DNA from: JAJPKK01 sp963807015
GTDB lineage: Bacteria; Pseudomonadota; Alphaproteobacteria; Rhizobiales; Xanthobacteraceae
Assembly: GCA_963807015.1 (NCBI GenBank)
Contig: CAWEAS010000012.1
Span: 172,442 to 236,441 of the forward strand
Reading direction: 5' to 3'
DNA: 64,000 bases
Below are positions 25,884-35,110 of the stretch, in pieces. The translations under genes were made by a program, and so were the position numbers. Position 1 is the first letter of the stretch. Each line of letters opens with the position of its first letter. The notes under the pieces are model-generated. The model saw only the letters and a list, made by a program, of their open reading frames with translations. It had not been told where the DNA came from and searched no databases.

Positions 25884-26220
25884 CGGGAGAAGCCGCAACG
25901 GTGTACGCACCCTCGCGTGGGAGTGCCGGACGCGCCGCAGACAAGAGAGCAAAACCAACTTGGAAATTCGACTGAACGGGGAGCCGCGCGCCGGCGAGAC
26001 CTTCGAGTTTGTCGTTTCATCAAACCAGCGACTTGCTCGCGTGACGACTTACATCGGTCGTGCGCGCGTCTGGGAAATGGGTTCGGTTAAGCCCCCGCAC
26101 ATTCAGCGAATCTTCATCTCGCTACAGTGGGCGGGACGGACCCTGCTGATAAGGGTCTTCGATAACATCGGCAACACCGCCAAGACGCAGCGCACCATCG
26201 GCGCGGCAACACTCGAATGA
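25876..26220 (+). CDS. Hypothetical protein, middle gene of a coupled trio
   Basis: ATG 25876 lies inside the end of the previous gene. The 114 residues (ESKTNLEIRLNGEPRAGETF to QRTIGAATLE) look mainly beta-stranded, without Cys pairs. No family is recognised. The stop overlaps the next start (ATGA at 26217-26220). Confidence 0.55.
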   Translation: MPDGRSRNGVRTLAWECRTRRRQESKTNLEIRLNGEPRAGETFEFVVSSNQRLARVTTYIGRARVWEMGSVKPPHIQRIFISLQWAGRTLLIRVFDNIGNTAKTQRTIGAATLE

Positions 26221-26450
26221 AGCTCGTACCCGGCAAATCCTATCTGTGCGTCAAGTGCCGTGTGTGCAGTCACCTCACTGCGTTTGATGACAGCGGCGAA
26301 CCGCTGCCGGCGATGAGCCCGGCCGAAGCGCAGGAGTTTCGCATCGAGCTCCCGTGCGATAGGTGCCGAACTCCAGGAGCCTGGAACGGTAACGAGATTG
26401 TTCAGTTGAATATGCGCTTGAAGCCGGACGCCGACGGCGCAGAGACATGA
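26217..26450 (+). CDS. Small zinc-ribbon-like protein, last gene of a coupled trio
   Basis: The 77 residues contain CVKCRVCSH and LPCDRCRTPG, giving two Cys pairs about 30 residues apart. The start overlaps the preceding stop by four bases, which is strong evidence for a real, coupled gene. Function unknown; metal binding is inferred from the Cys spacing. Confidence 0.65.
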   Translation: MKLVPGKSYLCVKCRVCSHLTAFDDSGEPLPAMSPAEAQEFRIELPCDRCRTPGAWNGNEIVQLNMRLKPDADGAET

Positions 26451-26542
26451 CGAACACCGCAATATCCCGGTAATCGCAGCAACATCTGCCAAGACGATCT
26501 CGACCGCCCACCACATGTGCAGAGGGGGCGAGGAGAACAGCA

Positions 26543-26830
26543 ATGAGGTCGAAGATCAATTTTCTGCTTTTGGTCACCGTCCTGGTGGTGTGCGGCTCTG
26601 CCGCAGCTTACGCGCAAACAACGCCGGTGCGCTCCAACGCTCACCGATCCTACCGTAGCGGTCCGTTGTATTCCGCCCCGAACTCTACCTACTACGGTTA
26701 CGGCGGGCGGGGCCCTGCGATTTCCAGTTACGACGGGCGGGATCCAGCAAGCCGGCCGTACAACTATCGCGGATATGCCGATCAGGGCTACGCGCCACCG
26801 GAGCGCGGAGGGCAAGCCAGTAACTTTTGA
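26543..26830 (+). CDS. Small secreted Gly/Tyr-rich protein
   Basis: A 95-residue product with a textbook signal peptide (INFLLLVTVLVVCGSAAAYA) and a mature part rich in Tyr, Gly, Arg and Ser (YYGYGGRGPA, YNYRGYADQGYAPPE). Such low-complexity exported proteins are common in Bradyrhizobium and are probably envelope or surface associated. No partner is evident. Confidence 0.65.
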   Translation: MRSKINFLLLVTVLVVCGSAAAYAQTTPVRSNAHRSYRSGPLYSAPNSTYYGYGGRGPAISSYDGRDPASRPYNYRGYADQGYAPPERGGQASNF

Positions 26831-27121
26831 TGGACCGATGGACCGACGACGGAGCGCGGCGAATATCGCGAAGCTACCGGCGCTGTTGCAGCGGTGAGGC
26901 GAGCGCGTGGCTGATCCTTTTACTGCAACGTTGGCGTCGCCATGCCGCCGACGCTGCTGGGCCGCGCGACGAGGTATTCGAATGATCGGGTAAGGACCGG
27001 TATGAGTCACAGGCGGCTGTCGCAGCAATATCCGCGGTTGGTCAGCTTGTCGCTCAATAACGGTCGCGGCGCAAGTTGCAGCGGGACGGCGGTAAGGACC
27101 AATACCGACCATGCGTGATTG

Positions 27122-27277
27122 CTATTGCGCCAAAGGAGACTCGCCAGCGGGCGACACTTCGATTCCGAGTAAGTTGGCGCGATCGATAGCTAGCTGCACA
27201 ATTCCGGAGCGCTTGGCGTCTTCAATGAATTCGGTGACGTATGCGAGGCGTTCCCTGTGGCCCTTGGGGATTATGTA
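27122..27277 (-). pseudogene. C-terminal fragment of a family 3 amino-acid binding protein
   Basis: The translation IIPKGHRERLAYVTEFIEDA followed by KRSGIVQLAIDRANLLGIEV is the usual end of a periplasmic amino-acid ABC binding protein. The reading frame continues upstream only into the 38-bp repeat, so the rest of the gene has been lost at that junction. Confidence 0.65.
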
Positions 27278-27315
27278 AATCAGCAACGAACTCGGACCCC
27301 TCTCCAATTCGAGGT
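27278..27315 (+). repeat. 38-bp direct repeat, left copy
   Basis: Identical to 40782-40819 in the same orientation (starts AATCAGCAACGAACTCGG, ends CCAATTCGAGGT). On each side it abuts a truncated gene: here a binding-protein tail, at the other copy a PilZ-like domain. The pair brackets 13.5 kb of accessory genes. Confidence 0.9.
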
Positions 27316-27625
27316 AGCGAATTGATGTAGCTCTCAATTTCAACATCGAGTGGGGTCCCGATCAGCGCCGATCGAGACCCCACCGTTCGGCCGACTTCCT
27401 ATGAATAATCAACCCAGTAGGGCCAAATATGCCAGGGTCCCACTTCGGCGCTGATTCACACGTGCCGACGCCTACGGGCGCCAGCCGCCTCAACGGTCGA
27501 GCGACCCGTGCCGCGTGTAGTGGCCTACGGTGACAATAACTGGAGGGAGGCGGCGCCGCATCCACACTTGGTCAGCCATCTGGCGCAGGTGGACTTTTCC
27601 AAAGTCCGCCTGTTGAATACGGCGT
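27316..27625 (+). other. Region inside the left repeat; one hairpin
   Basis: No gene is supported. GTGGGGTC (27350-27357) pairs with GACCCCAC (27376-27383), a hairpin of unknown role that might be a terminator or the end of a lost element. Confidence 0.4.
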
Positions 27626-28687
27626 ATGCGCAATCTCATCGTGTGGGACATCGAAACGGTCCCTGACCTGAAAGGTTTCGCGGCTACGAACGGCCATGTC
27701 GTCAAGAGGTGCACGGAAATCTCCCGTCGCGACTCATTGCGCCTGGCTGCGGGAGCTGCAGTGCTGTCGGCCCTGCCGCAGGCTTCGCTAGCGCAAGACT
27801 ATCCGGCCAAGCCAATCCGACTGATCGTAGGCTTTGAGCCTGGAACCGCACCGGACGTAGTGGCCCGCTTGCTCGGGCGAAAGCTCGCCCAGCAGCTCGG
27901 CCAGCCGGTCGTCATTGAAAACCACGCTGGTGCATCGGGCAATATCGCGGCCGAGCTCGTCGCTCGTGCGACGCCGGACGGATACACGCTGCTTGAGCTC
28001 ACCTCGGTGAACTCATGGAATGTCGCGCTGTTCGACAATCTCAAATTCGATTTGCTCCGGGACTTCGCGCCGATTGCCACGATCTATCGCGGGATCGGCG
28101 TCGTGGTCGTGCAACCGTCGTCTCCTGTGAAAACGCTCGGCGATTTGATCGCAACCGCAAAGGCCAATCCCGGCAAGCTTCAGATGGGATCGGCCGGCGT
28201 CGGCACGCCGCAGCATCTCTACGGCGAGATGTTCATGCACATGACCGGCACCGACATGCTGCATGTGCCATATCGCGGCGGCGGCCGCGCGCTCGCCGAT
28301 CTTCTCGGCGGCTACGTCGATGTGCTGTTTGATACGCTGGTGACGTCAATCGAGCACATTCGGTCGAACGAGCTTCGACCCTTGGCGGTCACGTCGAAAA
28401 GCCGTGCCAAGCTGCTGCCCGACGTTCCCGCTATTGCGGAATTTGTGCCGGACTATGAAGCGGACGGCTGGCAGGGAATCGCGGCGCCGGCAAACACGCC
28501 GACAGTAATTGTCGACATGCTCAACCGACAGGTCAGTGCGGCTCTCGCCGATCCGAATTTCACAGCGAGGATCGCTGATTTCGGCGGCGTGCCGTTTGCG
28601 ACCTCGCCGGCGGAGTTCCGAAGTTTTGTCGCCGAGTTCACGGCCAAGTGGCGCCGCGTCATCAGCTCCGCCAACATCAAGTTGTAG
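27626..28687 (+). CDS. Bug-type tricarboxylate-binding protein fused to an exonuclease N-terminus
   Basis: Residues from about 35 onward are a normal Bug/TctC protein: a Tat-like leader RRDSLRLAAGAAVLSALPQA, then AQDYPAKPIRLIVGFEPGTA, PGKLQMGSAGVGTPQHLYGE and ADGWQGIAAPANTP. The first 24 residues, MRNLIVWDIETVPDLKGFAA, are instead the start of a predicted 3'-5' exonuclease of the PolB-like kind, whose DIE motif is the first catalytic site. The Bug part has no start codon of its own in frame. The gene therefore looks like a deletion or insertion junction that gave the binding protein a borrowed start; export may be impaired. Confidence 0.8.
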   Translation: MRNLIVWDIETVPDLKGFAATNGHVVKRCTEISRRDSLRLAAGAAVLSALPQASLAQDYPAKPIRLIVGFEPGTAPDVVARLLGRKLAQQLGQPVVIENHAGASGNIAAELVARATPDGYTLLELTSVNSWNVALFDNLKFDLLRDFAPIATIYRGIGVVVVQPSSPVKTLGDLIATAKANPGKLQMGSAGVGTPQHLYGEMFMHMTGTDMLHVPYRGGGRALADLLGGYVDVLFDTLVTSIEHIRSNELRPLAVTSKSRAKLLPDVPAIAEFVPDYEADGWQGIAAPANTPTVIVDMLNRQVSAALADPNFTARIADFGGVPFATSPAEFRSFVAEFTAKWRRVISSANIKL

Positions 28688-31565
28688 GCGCCATCTTCAG
28701 CCCCTTCAACAGGCGTTCGGCGGCCTGAAGGTCGGCGGTCTCCGCACCCTCGGTAAATTGCTCGAACACCGGCTGCAACAGCGCGAGCGCTTCCCTGGCG
28801 CGTTTCTGACCGGCCCACAGCGCGGCGAGATCGGTCGCGGTGCGAAGCTCCCAGGCGCGCGAACCATGAACGCGGCTCAATTGGAGCGACTGCATGAGGC
28901 ACTTTTCGGCATCCTTGGTGCGCGACTTCGGCATGGCCAGCAGAATGCTGCCTTTCAAGCGTAGCAGCTCAGGAAGGTATGTGGTGTCTTCCTTGGTCTC
29001 GATCAGCCGGAGCGTTTCGTCGATCAGTGTCATGGCTTCGGCGGATCGCCCGCTGGCCGCAAGGCCGCGGGCGAGCATGATATGGAACCGTGTCGTGAAG
29101 CGGTCGTAGCGCGCCGCATGAAGCTTCGCCAAAGCATTCTGCAGCAGTTCAACGCCCGCGTCAGCTTCACCTCGGCGGATGGCGAGCTCGCCTTTCAGGC
29201 CTTGAGCCAGATCGAGATAGGTCCGGAAAAAATGCGCCTCCGCCCGCAAGATAAATGAATTCAAACGCTGCTCGACGGTATCGAGTTCGCCGATCCACAA
29301 CAACACTACAATGGCGTTCAGCATGATCGCGAACGACACCGGATCGTCGATCTTCTCGACATCCTTAATGGCCTGATGAGCGAGCGCTATCGCCTGCGCC
29401 GGATACCCCTGCAGCCAAAGGGTCGTGGTCAGCGTGATGATGGCCCAGCTCGCGTGGTCAAAGCCGAAATAGACCGTGCGGATCGTCTGCGACCCCCGTT
29501 TAGGGCCGAGCGCGGCGTCCAACTCCGCCCTGGCGCCGTTGATATCACCCATGGCGTGCAGCGAGATCCCCATGAGCGTATGCGCCAGCGCGGTCGCGCC
29601 CGCGTCGCCCAGCGAGGCAGCGATCTCGGAACCGCGTTTTGCATATTGGAGGGCAATCTTAAAATCGCCACCACGAAAGTGGAACATATGAAGCGGGCCG
29701 AGCAATCGCACCTCATTGAGAAGATCGCTGCGCGCTCTGGCCACATCGAGGCTTCTCTCCAATGCCGTGCGCACTACGTCGCTGTGGCCTCGGATGAACA
29801 TCAACGACAGACCCCACGACGCCTGGAGCTGCATCTCCTCAGCTCCGCCACGAGTCGTAGCGTCGAGGGCGAGCAGCGCGCGATCGGACCAACGCTGGCA
29901 TTCGGGCAACAGCGACATCGCCAGGAAAATGGGCATCGCAGCCGCGGCAAGCCCGATGCCGGTCTCGACATTGCCGTTCTGGCCAAAACACCATTCCAAA
30001 GCCGCGCGGACATTGTTGAGCGCGGCAAAGTGCGGCGACCGCTCTGTGCCGGTCGCCAAGGTCGACCATTCGGCCCCGGCCTGCTCGAGCCAACGCCGAT
30101 AATAGGTCGCATGGCGCACGGCCAGATCGGCCAACTCAGCGTCATCGATTTCTATGTCGAGGGCGTAAGCACGCGTCGTGTCGAGCAGACGATAGCGCAC
30201 CGTCGCCCCGATCGGCCGGGTGGCCACCATAGACTTGGCGACGAGGCTGTCGATCGCACCGACCACCGCTGACTGATCGAGCTTGGCGCAGGTGACGACC
30301 TCCAGCGCCGCATCGAGCGTGAAATGTCCGACGAACACCGCAAGCCTGCGCAGCACCACGCGTTCGAGATCGGACAAAAGCTCATAGCTCCAGTCGAGCG
30401 TGGCTTGTAACGTCTTCTGGCGCGGCGGCGCGGTGCGCGAGCCATGCCACAGCAATGTCAGATGCTGATCGAGAAGCGCTGCGGTCTGCTGCAAGCCGTA
30501 GGATTCGACGCGTCGCGCCGCGAGCTCGATCGCAAGCGCCACGCCGTCAAGTTTGCGGCAGATGTCGGCCAGAATGGAAGCGGCCACATCGTTGATCTCC
30601 AAACAGGCGCCGCTCGCGGCCGCACGCTCCATGAACAGCTGGACCGCCGGAAACTCCTGAATCGCCGCCGCGGTGAGTCCCGGTGCGTCCGGCGGACAGG
30701 CCAACGCACCGAGCCGGCACACGTGTTCGCCGTCGACCCGCAGCGCCTCGCGGCTTGTGGCCAAGATGTGGACCTGCGGCGCGGCGTCCATGATGCTCTC
30801 GGCGAGCGCCGCAACCACTTCGACCAGATGCTCGCAGGTGTCGAGGATCAGGAGAATGCGGCGGTCGCGCAGATAGCCCATCAGACTCGGACGCACGTCG
30901 TCGGACTGAACCGACAGGCCCAGCATGGAGGCCACGGCCGTGGTCACCAATCTGGGATCGCTCAGCATCCCGAGATCGACGAAGAGCACGGCGCCGTGAA
31001 ATGCCTCGACCAATTGATGTCCCACCGCGATGGCGACCGTGGTCTTGCCGACGCCACCCGGGCCGACGACCGTAACGAAGCGCGACGCGGTCAACTGCGT
31101 CGACAATTTGAGAACGTCGTCGTCGCGACCGACCATCCGGCCAAGGCGGTTGGGTAGATTGGCATGCGGAAAATGCACAGCCGCGACCGGTGCCGCGTCA
31201 GCGACGGGTGTCGCTTGGCGCGAGCTGTCGGCCTTTGAGACCGGCGCCACGAAGCAGTAGCCGCGCCCCACGAGCGTCGTGATGTAGCGCGCTCCATCCT
31301 TTCCGTCGCCCAGCGCCTTGCGCAGACTGGCCATGTGAAACCGCAAGCTGCCTTCTTCGACGGTGATGTCGGGCCAAACTCGTGACATCAAATCATTCTT
31401 GCCGACGACTTCATTCGGCGTGGAGATGAGCACAATCAAAATGTCGAGCGCGCGCGCTCCCAGATCGACCGCGACGCCCTCTCTCGTGAGGAGCCTTTCG
31501 CTGACCAATAAATTGAAAGGACCAAACGAGAGCCGGTCCTTGGGCTGGTTTGACACTGTCGCCAT
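28677..31565 (-). CDS. Winged-helix/NB-ARC-like ATPase regulator with TPR tail
   Basis: The 962-residue protein has an OmpR-type DNA-binding domain at residues 10-108 (GPFNLLVSERLLTREGVAVD to GRGYCFVAPV). A STAND-type ATPase follows, with P-loop GPGGVGKTT (168-176) and Walker B ILLILDTCEHL. The second half consists of helical TPR-like repeats. This is the common rhizobial regulator type that pairs promoter binding with an ATP-dependent sensor. It faces away from the Ohr-like gene, and its end overlaps the Bug gene by 11 bases in convergent orientation. Confidence 0.88.
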   Translation of the reverse strand: MATVSNQPKDRLSFGPFNLLVSERLLTREGVAVDLGARALDILIVLISTPNEVVGKNDLMSRVWPDITVEEGSLRFHMASLRKALGDGKDGARYITTLVGRGYCFVAPVSKADSSRQATPVADAAPVAAVHFPHANLPNRLGRMVGRDDDVLKLSTQLTASRFVTVVGPGGVGKTTVAIAVGHQLVEAFHGAVLFVDLGMLSDPRLVTTAVASMLGLSVQSDDVRPSLMGYLRDRRILLILDTCEHLVEVVAALAESIMDAAPQVHILATSREALRVDGEHVCRLGALACPPDAPGLTAAAIQEFPAVQLFMERAAASGACLEINDVAASILADICRKLDGVALAIELAARRVESYGLQQTAALLDQHLTLLWHGSRTAPPRQKTLQATLDWSYELLSDLERVVLRRLAVFVGHFTLDAALEVVTCAKLDQSAVVGAIDSLVAKSMVATRPIGATVRYRLLDTTRAYALDIEIDDAELADLAVRHATYYRRWLEQAGAEWSTLATGTERSPHFAALNNVRAALEWCFGQNGNVETGIGLAAAAMPIFLAMSLLPECQRWSDRALLALDATTRGGAEEMQLQASWGLSLMFIRGHSDVVRTALERSLDVARARSDLLNEVRLLGPLHMFHFRGGDFKIALQYAKRGSEIAASLGDAGATALAHTLMGISLHAMGDINGARAELDAALGPKRGSQTIRTVYFGFDHASWAIITLTTTLWLQGYPAQAIALAHQAIKDVEKIDDPVSFAIMLNAIVVLLWIGELDTVEQRLNSFILRAEAHFFRTYLDLAQGLKGELAIRRGEADAGVELLQNALAKLHAARYDRFTTRFHIMLARGLAASGRSAEAMTLIDETLRLIETKEDTTYLPELLRLKGSILLAMPKSRTKDAEKCLMQSLQLSRVHGSRAWELRTATDLAALWAGQKRAREALALLQPVFEQFTEGAETADLQAAERLLKGLKMAPTT

Positions 31566-31892
31566 GGCGTCGCCGATACGCAGACGTCCCCGCCGAATTT
31601 TAGGTCATGATCTGCCCTTGTTCCATAGGGGCGATCGGCTTTGCCGCCAACCGGCATGCTCAAACCTGATTAAAAGATGTGCGCCACTAACAGCGGCTAA
31701 CAGCACCTGACAACGCATAACGGGCGTTTTCTCATTCGCAGGCGTAACTGTTGGCGCGCAGATACAGCCGAGCACGGCGCCTGGACAATTTGAAATCGAA
31801 TTTCTCGATCCGAGCGCGGAAGGTCCGCCCGCAAGTGTTCGGGCCTGCAGTAACGAGTGCCGGAACGGTCGGAAGGAATTTTGGAACGCACC
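31566..31892 (+). other. Divergent promoter region
   Basis: The spacer between two divergent genes holds no supported gene. It must contain both promoters and possibly the site bound by the winged-helix regulator; no clear repeat was seen. Confidence 0.4.
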
Positions 31893-32312
31893 ATGAGCCG
31901 GATCTCAAGGGTCTTGCATACCGCCAAAATCCATACGGTCGGCGGTCGGGAAAATGGCGCTTCGCGCAGCTCCGATGGGCGTCTCGACATCCGGCTTGCG
32001 ACTCCCGGCACGGCGCGGATTGGCACCAATCCGGAGGAACTGTTCGCGGCCGCATGGTCGGCCTGCTTCGAGAGCGCGATAGCGCAAGCAGCTCGCAAGC
32101 GAAAAACCGCCTTGCCCGCCGGCGTGACGATCGAAGCGGAACTGGACCTCAATGTCGCGGACGACAGCTACTTCCTCAGCGCTCGGTTCAACGTCAGCCT
32201 GCCGGGTCTCGACCGCGACACTGCCCAAGGACTGATCGATGAGGCAAACGAGATCTGTCCGTATTCGAAAGCAACACGCGGCAATATCGATGTTGCCATC
32301 AATCTGATCTGA
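31893..32312 (+). CDS. Ohr/OsmC-family peroxide-resistance protein
   Basis: From ATG 31893 the product is 139 residues. Both reactive cysteines of the Ohr family are present in context: AAAWSACFESAIAQAARKRK and ANEICPYSKATRGN. These proteins reduce organic hydroperoxides in the cytosol. Its sequence fits Ohr better than OsmC. It is the first plus-strand gene after the divergent regulator. Confidence 0.88.
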   Translation: MSRISRVLHTAKIHTVGGRENGASRSSDGRLDIRLATPGTARIGTNPEELFAAAWSACFESAIAQAARKRKTALPAGVTIEAELDLNVADDSYFLSARFNVSLPGLDRDTAQGLIDEANEICPYSKATRGNIDVAINLI

Positions 32313-32446
32313 GAGGGCACCATGGCTTTATCATCAAAGTCAAAACCGCGCAGAGCGTCGATAGGCGCATTTCGGTTAGCCCTTCTGCCTCTGGAAGCTC
32401 TGCACGTCGTCAGCCTTTGCCGGTCACCCTCGCGTCCGTGACTCAT

Positions 32447-32573
32447 CGAAGAGGAGGTCGTCATGAAGGAAGCCCCCAGCATGAATCGCCGCGGCTTTTT
32501 CGAGGCCGCGGCAGCCGCCGCGAGCACCCTCGGTCTTCCAAATCTCATTCTTGCACGAAAAAGCTCAGCAATG
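32447..32573 (+). repeat. 5' gene cassette with Tat-like leader, copy 1
   Basis: This stretch carries a GAGGAGGTCGTCATG ribosome site and start and encodes SMNRRGFFEAAAAAASTLGL and LARKSSA. It ends exactly at an in-frame ATG that begins MDKTDVGF. It matches 37990-38114 closely by eye (about four bases in five). The same cassette thus precedes two unrelated enzymes. Confidence 0.75.
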
Positions 32574-33904
32574 GACAAGACTGATGTCGGCTTCGACGAA
32601 GCAACGTTCGCGAAACACTTCAACCAATTCAGCCCTGAGTACGGGCCACACTTCAGGGAAGTTTACGAGCACATGCGGGCGAATTGCCCAGTTGTCCATA
32701 CCAACGAACTTGGTGGATTCTGGGTGGTGACACGCTACGAGGACATTGCCCGGGTGGCGCGCGACTCCGAAACCTTCTCGTCGAGCTACGGAGTCTTCCC
32801 GTCGCCCACGAATCCCCATTCACTCAAGTGTGGATTCGGGCCGCTTGATGAGGAGCGCACCGGACCGCTCGCCGCGTACCCCTCAGGCCCAAATGGCGAG
32901 GCGCCACGCCTCGACTTCCTCCCACTTGAACTCGATCCGCCGCTACACGGCCAATACCGAACCGCTGTAGAGGCTCCATTTTCGCGCGAGGCGCTCAGCC
33001 AAATGGCGCCGTGGATGTTGGTGCTGGCTGACCAGTTGATCGACGCCATCATCGACAAGGGCGAGGCCGATTTCTGCCGCGATCTGAGCACGCCGCTGGC
33101 CAGCATCTACACGATGAAGGTTCTCGGCCTCCCGCTCGAAGACTGGTCGGACTACGCCTGGTTGATCCAATCGGCGAGGTCTGGATCCAGCAGCGTCCAG
33201 TCCAGAACGCAAAACCCTTCAGAACTCGAACTTCATGAACGGGTCACGGCCGAGGTGGTTCGCCAGCGCACGCGGCCGCTGGCGGGTGGGGTGATCACCC
33301 ATCTGCTTGAGACAACAATCGATGGCCGAAAACTCGAGAATTGGGAGATCGAAGCCTACATTTGGCTCCTCATCGGCAACGTCGCTACGACGCCGGCCTG
33401 TATGGCGTCCAGTTTCGTTTGGCTGTCGCGCAATCCCGAGCAACGACGCCGGATTGTCGAAAAGCCGGACCTCTTGCCGGACGCGATAGAGGAACTCCTC
33501 CGCGTCTTCCCGGCTGCTCACGTGTTCAACCGCACTGTCTTGCGCGACGTCGAGTTGGGGGGCAGTCGTTGAAAGCCGGCGAACGTGTGCTCTTGTGCTG
33601 GATATCGGGGAACCAAGACGAGACCGAGTTCCATAACCCGGACAAGGTGGATTTCGACCGCGCCAACAAGCGCCACATGTCCTTCGGCCGGGGCCGCCAT
33701 TACTGCATCGGGGCCCATGCGGTTCGCCTCGAATTCCGAACCATGTTGGGGCAAATACTGAGGCGCATACCCGACTTTCACGTCGAGGAAACCGGGCTGC
33801 GACCCACGCTGATGCCAGCGGTGGTGGCAGGCTACGCGCACGTGCCCTTCGTCTTCGCCCCAGGAAAGAAAGTGGGCGGTCCCCGCATCGAGTACCGACC
33901 CTGA
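32463..33904 (+). pseudogene. Cytochrome P450 with Tat-like leader, frameshifted
   Basis: The first frame (to 33572) covers leader, N-terminal half and helices up to HVFNRTVLRDVELGG. The haem loop FGRGRHYCIGAHAVRLEF lies in another frame ending at 33904. Adding one G to the six-G run at 33557-33562 joins them as ELGGQSLKAGERVLLCW, giving one P450 of about 480 residues. A twin-arginine-like leader on a P450 is unusual, because bacterial P450s are normally cytosolic. An internal ATG at 32571 (MDKTDVGFDEA) could be the ancestral start. The gene is either decayed or miscalled at the homopolymer. Confidence 0.8.
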
Positions 33905-33988
33905 AGCAGACCCTCTCCCGACCATCTCGGTGGGAGAGAGGGCCTCGATGAGCCCTCGTCTCTGCGACCAATTGAAGAGGAGTTCGTG

Positions 33989-34171
33989 ATGGAGAAAGCG
34001 CTCGGCTACGGGGTCACGGTGGTGCGTGACGCAACAGCCGATTACTCGGACAAGGAGATGTACGCTGCTCTCGAAGTCAATGTTCCAAGATACGCGACCG
34101 CGATCGTGACCGCCAATGAGATTATCAATTTGATGTCTCCTGCCCAAGCCACGGCGCTCGGCAGCCATTAG
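33989..34171 (+). pseudogene. Isochorismatase-family C-terminal fragment with its own ribosome site
   Basis: The 60 residues ALGYGVTVVRDATADYSDKE and VPRYATAIVTANEIINLMS match the end of rhizobial cysteine hydrolases of the isochorismatase family. The catalytic Asp, Lys and Cys parts are missing. Upstream lies GAAGAGGAGTTCGTGATG, nearly the same as the cassette before the P450 (GAAGAGGAGGTCGTCATG). A truncated reading frame has thus received a fresh start region. Confidence 0.7.
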
Positions 34172-34273
34172 GTCGGCTGCTCTTTATGGTGGAGGTCCCG
34201 ATCTGCAAACTATCGAGTCCCGAGGCCAACTTAATCGCAAAGCTGATCCGCAAACCGAAGTAGGAGATGCACT

Positions 34274-35101
34274 ATGTCTGATTATTCGCAGTTCAATACC
34301 GACCGCACCTTTCCGGGCGTGTGGAGGGTCACCTTCAGCAACCCGCCGATCAACATGTTTCTCCCCTCGACAATCGTCCAATTGGGAGCACTTATGACGA
34401 GGCTCGAGGCGGACCCGTCCGTTAAGGTCTTAACGTTCCAGTCGGCGAACCCCGATTTTTTCATTGCCCATCTCGATGTAGCCAAGGCAGCTGAACAGCC
34501 AAAGGTATTAGACCTTTGGCGTGACTTTGTGCTGCGCCTTTCGTCAGCGCCATTCGTGAGCATTGCGAAGATTCGTGGTCGGACCCGCGGAATCGGCAAC
34601 GAGTTCGTGCTCGCCTGCGACATGCGCTTCGCGAGTCGGCAAAACGCGCTGTTCGGCCAACCCGAGATCGGCGTCGGGTTAATCCCCGGCGGCGGCGCGC
34701 TGGAGTGGCTCCCGCGGCTGGTAGGCCGCTCGCGGGCGCTCGAGATAGCGCTAAGCGGCGACGATTTCGATGCCGATGTCGCCGACCACTACGGCTGGGT
34801 GAACAGAACCCTGCACGATCACGAACTCGACCCATTCGTCGATGCGCTGGTCCGACGGCTGGCTTCGTTCGACCGGGAGACGCTAGCCGCAGCGAAGGCC
34901 CAGATCAATCGGTTCGCGATGCCGACAGCCGCCGAGTTGCAGTCGAGCAACGACATGATCTGGACGGCCCTTGCCTCACCCGGCGCGCAGGCGCGTCGTG
35001 CCAAGGTCCGCGACATTGGCTACGGCGTTCCGAGCGACTTCGAACTGAACTTTGGCCGGTACCTTCCTTCGTTCGGACCTGCCGACGCCACGGCGGCGTA
35101 G
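34274..35101 (+). CDS. Enoyl-CoA hydratase/isomerase family protein
   Basis: This 275-residue crotonase-fold protein has a GGAG ribosome site. The fold pattern is visible: VKVLTFQSANPDFFIAHLDV, then IRGRTRGIGNEFVLACDMRF (oxyanion region) and GQPEIGVGLIPGGGALEWLP. The usual GGG at the oxyanion hole is changed to RTRGIGNE, as in a rhizobial subgroup of uncertain activity. It is followed by the IS630 insertion ten bases after its stop. Confidence 0.88.
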   Translation: MSDYSQFNTDRTFPGVWRVTFSNPPINMFLPSTIVQLGALMTRLEADPSVKVLTFQSANPDFFIAHLDVAKAAEQPKVLDLWRDFVLRLSSAPFVSIAKIRGRTRGIGNEFVLACDMRFASRQNALFGQPEIGVGLIPGGGALEWLPRLVGRSRALEIALSGDDFDADVADHYGWVNRTLHDHELDPFVDALVRRLASFDRETLAAAKAQINRFAMPTAAELQSSNDMIWTALASPGAQARRAKVRDIGYGVPSDFELNFGRYLPSFGPADATAA

Positions 35102-35110
35102 CAACCGACC

